A DNA stretch of 64,000 nucleotides from the NCBI GenBank assembly GCA_000739515.1, contig DF820459.1, forward strand, positions 1,016,727 through 1,080,726. Direction: 5' to 3'. Numbering within the stretch: the first letter of the stretch is position 1; each line of letters starts with the position of its first letter. Of this stretch, positions 60,154 through 64,000 are shown piece by piece. The translations under genes and the position numbers were made by a program. The DNA comes from Candidatus Moduliflexus flocculans (GTDB lineage: Bacteria > Moduliflexota > Moduliflexia > Moduliflexales > Moduliflexaceae). The notes beneath the pieces were generated by a model. The model had not been told where the DNA came from and made no database searches. It saw only the letters and a program-made list of their open reading frames with translations.

Positions 60154-61176
60154 TTACCCCATGAACTGCTTCCGATGTTCCGCGCCATAGCGCTCGGCTT
60201 CATCTAAAAAGGCGGCGATATTCTCGAAGGGCGTTCCGGCGACAATGCCGTTTCCTGCCGCGATGCACATCCCGCCATCCGGTCGGTCGAACGTGTCAAT
60301 CAGTTGCCGCACTTCTGCGCGAACGCCCTCCGGCGTCGCTTCCTGCAACACATGCTGCACATCCAAACCGGCCAAAAAGGTGAGGCGGTCGCCGAATTCC
60401 GCCGCGATTGCCCGTTCGTTCATGGTATGTTTCTGCACCGGATGAAAGACGGTCACGCCTGCGGCGATCAAATCCGGGAGCAACTTGGTGTTATCGCCGC
60501 AGCTATGCAGCCAGAAGTGAATCTGACACGCTTTCAGCGCCTCGCCGACGCGGACGTAATACGGAAATAAAAATTGATGAAATGTTTTCGGACTCATCAT
60601 CGGGCCGGTCTGATGCCCCAAATCGTCGCTGGTCCAGAAACCGTCCGGCTGCAAGAGATTGCAAGCATGGCGGATATATCGGCAATAGACGTCGCACATC
60701 GCCGAATGCAGGCGGTGGATACGCTCAGGCTCGGCGTAATAATCCACCATTAAATTCTGCATTCCTCGTAAGCCCCAGGGTTTTTCAAAGAAGAGCCGCC
60801 ACCAGCCAAAAAGGAGATAGCGATCTTCCGCGCGGCCTTGTTCCGCGATTGTCTGTAATTGTTCGAATTGCGAGTCATGCTCCGGCGCGGGCAGTTTCTC
60901 GATAAACTCATCCAATTTGCCCCAATCGTCAAGCACAATGATATTGTCCTGCGCCCCGTCGCTTTTCCAGCGCCATGAGAGGTTCATCACATCCGGGTTG
61001 ACCGGGTTTTCCATAAACAGCCAGACGACATCTTCAAGAGCGCGGTCGAACGCTCGCAAGCGCTCGCCGTATTGCTCCTCTAAACCTTCACCCCACCATT
61101 TCGCGTTCACCATCGGAATGCGCGAGGGGTTAAGGCGTTCAATCGCCGCGATCACGTCCTGTTTTTTCAGAGACAT
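60154..61176 (-). CDS. Uroporphyrinogen-decarboxylase-domain (URO-D) family protein
   Basis: 340 residues from ATG 61176. TIM-barrel URO-D superfamily features: WRWKSDGAQDN, DGFWTSDDLGHQTGPMMSP and the metal-site region HFWLHSCGDNTKLLPDLIAAG (His and Cys), then FLAGLDVQHVL. Such non-HemE members are often methyltransferases acting with corrinoid proteins, or part of O/N/S-methyl catabolism. The MSKKQD-like start resembles methylcobamide methyltransferases. No corrinoid protein is nearby. Confidence 0.8.
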   Translation of the reverse strand: MSLKKQDVIAAIERLNPSRIPMVNAKWWGEGLEEQYGERLRAFDRALEDVVWLFMENPVNPDVMNLSWRWKSDGAQDNIIVLDDWGKLDEFIEKLPAPEHDSQFEQLQTIAEQGRAEDRYLLFGWWRLFFEKPWGLRGMQNLMVDYYAEPERIHRLHSAMCDVYCRYIRHACNLLQPDGFWTSDDLGHQTGPMMSPKTFHQFLFPYYVRVGEALKACQIHFWLHSCGDNTKLLPDLIAAGVTVFHPVQKHTMNERAIAAEFGDRLTFLAGLDVQHVLQEATPEGVRAEVRQLIDTFDRPDGGMCIAAGNGIVAGTPFENIAAFLDEAERYGAEHRKQFMG

Positions 61177-61299
61177 CACAGGAAGCCGCGTTCAATGATA
61201 CGGCAGGCAAGAGGCATAAATGCCTGCGTATCGTCTCACCGGCTGAGAAATGCGTTTGTTGAATGTTCGTAACTATTGAGCTTTGGCACTCCTAAATAA

Positions 61300-62289
61300 T
61301 TACGAATATTCGCGTTTTTTGATGATAACGGCGTAAGAAATTGCGCGAATAGATTCCGGGATGTTCGGGGCATCTATCAGCCGTGTTTCCAGCCGATAGT
61401 CGGGCAGCGAGCGGATATGCGGCTCAAAAAACGGCAAACCCGGCGTATAATGGAAGATTCCGCCGGATTGAAGGCTCTGCAAAATCGCGAGATACGTTTT
61501 CGCGTAGCGTTCGGCCTGGCGCGGCGCATGTTGATGGCTATGCAGAAAATGCGTCGAAAACGACTGATGCGCGAGGATCGTGCCCCATGTATTTTGCTGA
61601 AAATCAACGCCGAACCAGTCCGCTTGAACAAAGCCCGGCAACTCTGGCGACAGGCGATCCAGCCCAATCGCATGAAATCCCTGCTGCCGTAAATATGTGA
61701 CGACTTCGCCCCGGCTGCCGCAGCCGAGGTCTAAAATCGGCTCGCGCAATGATTCCAATTCAACACGCAGCAGACGCAATTGAAGCGGCGCGGAATATTC
61801 GCCACAGCAGACCGATTCCAAAAAGGGATGTTCCGCAAACGCCGCCGGATGCAGCGCCTGACAATACGCGCCGAACAGCGTTCTCAGCCGGGCGTGATGC
61901 TGCCGGACAATTTCGCGAAATCCCACCGAGAACTTGTCCATTGAGGTCGCTGTTTGCAACATGTCGAGAAGATGCGAAAACAATCTCTGATACACTTGCG
62001 CAAGCAAGGCAAGATAGTCGTCGGAAAAGTTCAGGAATTGATTACGGTGATACGTATAACGCAGCGTCGCGTTGAGGCAGGCATCACAAAGAAAAGATGG
62101 CGTATCCGGCTGCGCAAAGTCGCGCAGCACTTCGCGTCTATGCTCCCACAGAAAGACAATCTGTTGTGAGTCAACTTGTTCGAATATTTCAGGCGCAATC
62201 ATAAAATCTCTTAACGTGCGAGACGCTTGCGCTTCATATCGCTCTGTAATAGAGGCTAATGTTTGTTGGCGGATATGATTTGAATTCAT
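61300..62289 (-). CDS. SAM-dependent methyltransferase-like protein
   Basis: 329 residues. The C-terminal half has motif I ILDLGCGSRGEVVTYL followed by FHAIGLDR, a Rossmann methyltransferase site. The N-terminal 180 residues are mostly helical (YRTL-like start MNSNHIRQQTLASITERYEA) without a known domain. Ends with YAVIIKKREYS. Substrate unknown; stands alone between the URO-D gene and the kinase-like gene. Confidence 0.72.
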   Translation of the reverse strand: MNSNHIRQQTLASITERYEAQASRTLRDFMIAPEIFEQVDSQQIVFLWEHRREVLRDFAQPDTPSFLCDACLNATLRYTYHRNQFLNFSDDYLALLAQVYQRLFSHLLDMLQTATSMDKFSVGFREIVRQHHARLRTLFGAYCQALHPAAFAEHPFLESVCCGEYSAPLQLRLLRVELESLREPILDLGCGSRGEVVTYLRQQGFHAIGLDRLSPELPGFVQADWFGVDFQQNTWGTILAHQSFSTHFLHSHQHAPRQAERYAKTYLAILQSLQSGGIFHYTPGLPFFEPHIRSLPDYRLETRLIDAPNIPESIRAISYAVIIKKREYS

Positions 62290-62482
62290 CGAGTATCAGT
62301 GTTTAAAAAGGCCGCGATTTCGGAATTGTAAACATGCTTTTGCGTTTTTTTGGCAAATTCATCACAAAAGATATGGATGTGGTGATCTGTGAATAGAATC
62401 GGAAGGCTTTCCCAACACTGTCACGCTACTTCACGATGCTCATGAAAATATGCTTCTCCTCATGACAGGAAATATGCGCAGT

Positions 62483-63718
62483 TCATTTAGGTTTCACTGA
62501 CAACAACGATTTGCACCGTATCATCGCCACCGCGCCTTGGCTGTTATAGAAGGTGAGTTCGCCGCGCAAATCATCGCGCACAATTTTCTGAATGAGCGCA
62601 AGCCCTGGCGTCAATTGGTTCATCTCTAAAATCGCGTTTTCATAGCCATGCCCATCGTCACGAAATTCGAAATGAACGGTATGATCCATCAAGGTGACTT
62701 GCACCGTAATGTGACCGCTTGAACGATCTGTGAACGCATGTTTGACGGCATTCGTCACTAATTCATAGAGAATCAGCGCGAAACTGTTGGCATATTTGGG
62801 AGAAATGCGAAGAGATGAGGGCAGCACCGCCACATAGATTTCGATCTCAGTCGTCAAGAGCTTTAACGTCGTATGAATGACGCGGCTGCATAAGTCATTG
62901 AACGGAAAGGGATTCCATTCGAACTCGGCAAGAAAGCTATTGACAGTCATCAAAACGCGCACCTGATCGAGCAGATGCGGGAGCGCCTGAAACGTGGTAT
63001 TTTGCGTGGACGATGCGCTCTGCGCCCAGAACAGTAATTCGACGATGATCGCCAGATTATTCTTTCCGCGCGCATTGATTTCCTCAACTAATAACGCTTT
63101 TGCCTCTGCCGCATACCAAAGCCGCTCATTCAAACGCGCATTCTCAATCGCAATGCTGGCCGTCGTCGCTAACAACTCTTGCAAAACCCGGTCGGTCGAG
63201 GTAAAACGATCCGCTTCGCTATCTAACACTTGCAGCACGCCGATGATTTCTTGTTTGACTTTCATCGGCACGGTGAGAATCGAGCGCAGCATTTGCCCGG
63301 TGCGTTGATCAACCCCTCGGAAATGGCGCTGATCAGCGGACACATCGGCAACAATCACGCTTTCTCCGCTTTTCGCAACAGCGCCAGCTAACCCCTGGCC
63401 TGGCGCAAGCCGCCAGCCATGCACTGTCTGGCTATACGGCCCAATCGCGTACTCGCAGACCAATTCATCAGTGGTCTGGTCTTTTAACCAGATTGAACAT
63501 GCATCCACCTCTAACAGTCGGCGCACTTCTTCTAACACGGTAATCAGAATGTGATCCAGATCAAACGTCGAATTGAATGCCTGGCTGACACGATTCAACA
63601 GCGCCAATTCGCTGTAACGACGACGAAGGTCTTCTTCCTTCTCCGCCAATCGTTCCTCAAGCTCAAGAATCCTTTTCTGCGCATCTTCCAAAGTCAACAC
63701 ATCCGATGTTTGCGCCAT
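62483..63718 (-). CDS. GAF-domain histidine-kinase-like ATPase lacking the usual phospho-histidine
   Basis: 411 residues; ATG 63718 follows a strong AAAGGAGGA box. A coiled-coil start (LEDAQKRILELEERLAEKEE) leads to a GAF domain (about 45-200; QAFNSTFDLDHILITVLEEV to ATTASIAIENARL). The HisKA_2/HWE-type dimer motif reads LLVEEINARGKNNLAIIVEL; active family members have H-H-R before the KNNL. Here N-A-R is found, so the acceptor His is missing. The HATPase part has YELVTNAVKHAF (N-box) and DDGHGYE (G1). It probably binds ATP but must act differently, for example on a Ser of an anti-anti-sigma protein or as a decoy. No response regulator within view. Confidence 0.78.
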   Translation of the reverse strand: MAQTSDVLTLEDAQKRILELEERLAEKEEDLRRRYSELALLNRVSQAFNSTFDLDHILITVLEEVRRLLEVDACSIWLKDQTTDELVCEYAIGPYSQTVHGWRLAPGQGLAGAVAKSGESVIVADVSADQRHFRGVDQRTGQMLRSILTVPMKVKQEIIGVLQVLDSEADRFTSTDRVLQELLATTASIAIENARLNERLWYAAEAKALLVEEINARGKNNLAIIVELLFWAQSASSTQNTTFQALPHLLDQVRVLMTVNSFLAEFEWNPFPFNDLCSRVIHTTLKLLTTEIEIYVAVLPSSLRISPKYANSFALILYELVTNAVKHAFTDRSSGHITVQVTLMDHTVHFEFRDDGHGYENAILEMNQLTPGLALIQKIVRDDLRGELTFYNSQGAVAMIRCKSLLSVKPK

Positions 63719-63935
63719 AACGTCCTCCTTTTATAAGGCCATTCGACATATTAACACGCTGCATGTTCCGACAATATTCTCGGTGATGCCGTTGCGTTCT
63801 GTCAACAAGAAAGATGCATTGCAGAGGTTTTTTTTCGAATACGAAGGATTCATATAACGTTTGTGCGGAGTTCATCAAAGCGGCAGGCATGACGATCAAT
63901 CATCTTAGTCACTGATGTTACGCAGCGCCGCCGAC

Positions 63936-63968
63936 AATTCCCCTCCTGGGAGGGGCAAGGGGTGGGTT
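63936..63968. repeat. CCCTCCTGGGAGGG repeat at the window end
   Basis: AATTCCCCTCCTGGGAGGGG then CAAGGGGTGGGTT, same family as 18367 and 36489. Nothing else is supported in 63719-64000. Confidence 0.8.
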
Positions 63969-64000
63969 CGTCCGTGAGTGATTGCTCGTGTCAAGAACCC

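Overview
The window looks like a chromosomal piece of an uncultured, Gram-negative-type bacterium. It encodes exported cellulase, periplasmic Spy-like and solute-binding proteins, an ECF sigma/anti-sigma pair, selenium metabolism, and a very high load of short palindromic repeats. The gene mix would fit a large-genome, possibly filamentous or multicellular lineage such as candidate phylum KSB3/Modulibacteria, but that placement is only a guess. Housekeeping genes are intact (metG, ricT, holB, tmk, mltG, ftsY), so this is not a plasmid or phage.

The main discovery is a diversity-generating retroelement (DGR) at 32.5-37 kb, with a second target 18 kb away at 16.5-18.9 kb. A reverse transcriptase with YVDD and LPIGNLTSQ motifs overlaps an Avd-like gene and is followed 19 bp later by a 122-bp template repeat (TR). 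Two variable repeats (VR1, VR2) form the 3' ends of two paralogous genes coding caspase-like peptidase, HEAT-like linker and FGE/C-type-lectin-fold domains. By eye, VR1 differs from TR at 19 positions and VR2 at 25. All 44 differences lie at adenines of the TR coding strand, the hallmark of DGR mutagenesis. Each target gene is preceded by a small gene resembling EACC1 of bacterial conflict systems, so the locus reads as a diversifying sensor plus protease effector. A third, decayed cassette (37.1-37.97 kb) has lost its caspase and carries a frameshift. A 471-bp tract is identical between the two intact cassettes, and all three paralogues carry a different palindromic repeat in frame at the same loop.

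Region by region: 1-1.8 kb, truncated GH9 endoglucanase; 1.9-2.8 kb, UPF0175/PIN toxin-antitoxin; 2.8-8.4 kb, selenium/sulfur cluster (2-hydroxyacyl-CoA dehydratase-like protein and its ATPase activator, selD with an in-frame TGA, yedF, an odd Sec-tRNA-shaped tRNA with a Cys anticodon, a Se/S carrier, a cysteine desulfurase); 8.7-13 kb, aapJQMP amino-acid ABC transporter; 13.2-15.5 kb, Spy-like protein with ECF sigma and anti-sigma; 16.5-18.9 kb, remote DGR target cassette; 19-30.3 kb, ald, then a metG-ricT-holB-tmk-mltG-pnuC block interrupted by two unrelated type II restriction-modification systems; 30.5-32.5 kb, membrane protein; 32.5-38 kb, DGR core; 38-49.3 kb, TPR-FtsY fusion and a giant exported repeat protein; 49.4-53.5 kb, yejA/B/E-like peptide importer; 53.6-64 kb, SGNH hydrolase, two tandem nucleotidyltransferases, an exonuclease-RecQ fusion with a frameshift, an orphan UPF0175 gene, a URO-D-like protein, a methyltransferase and a GAF kinase-like protein without the usual phospho-histidine.

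At least five families of 25-100 bp palindromes occupy the gaps and sometimes enter coding sequence in frame. All identifications come from reading motifs in the sequence; no database search was run.
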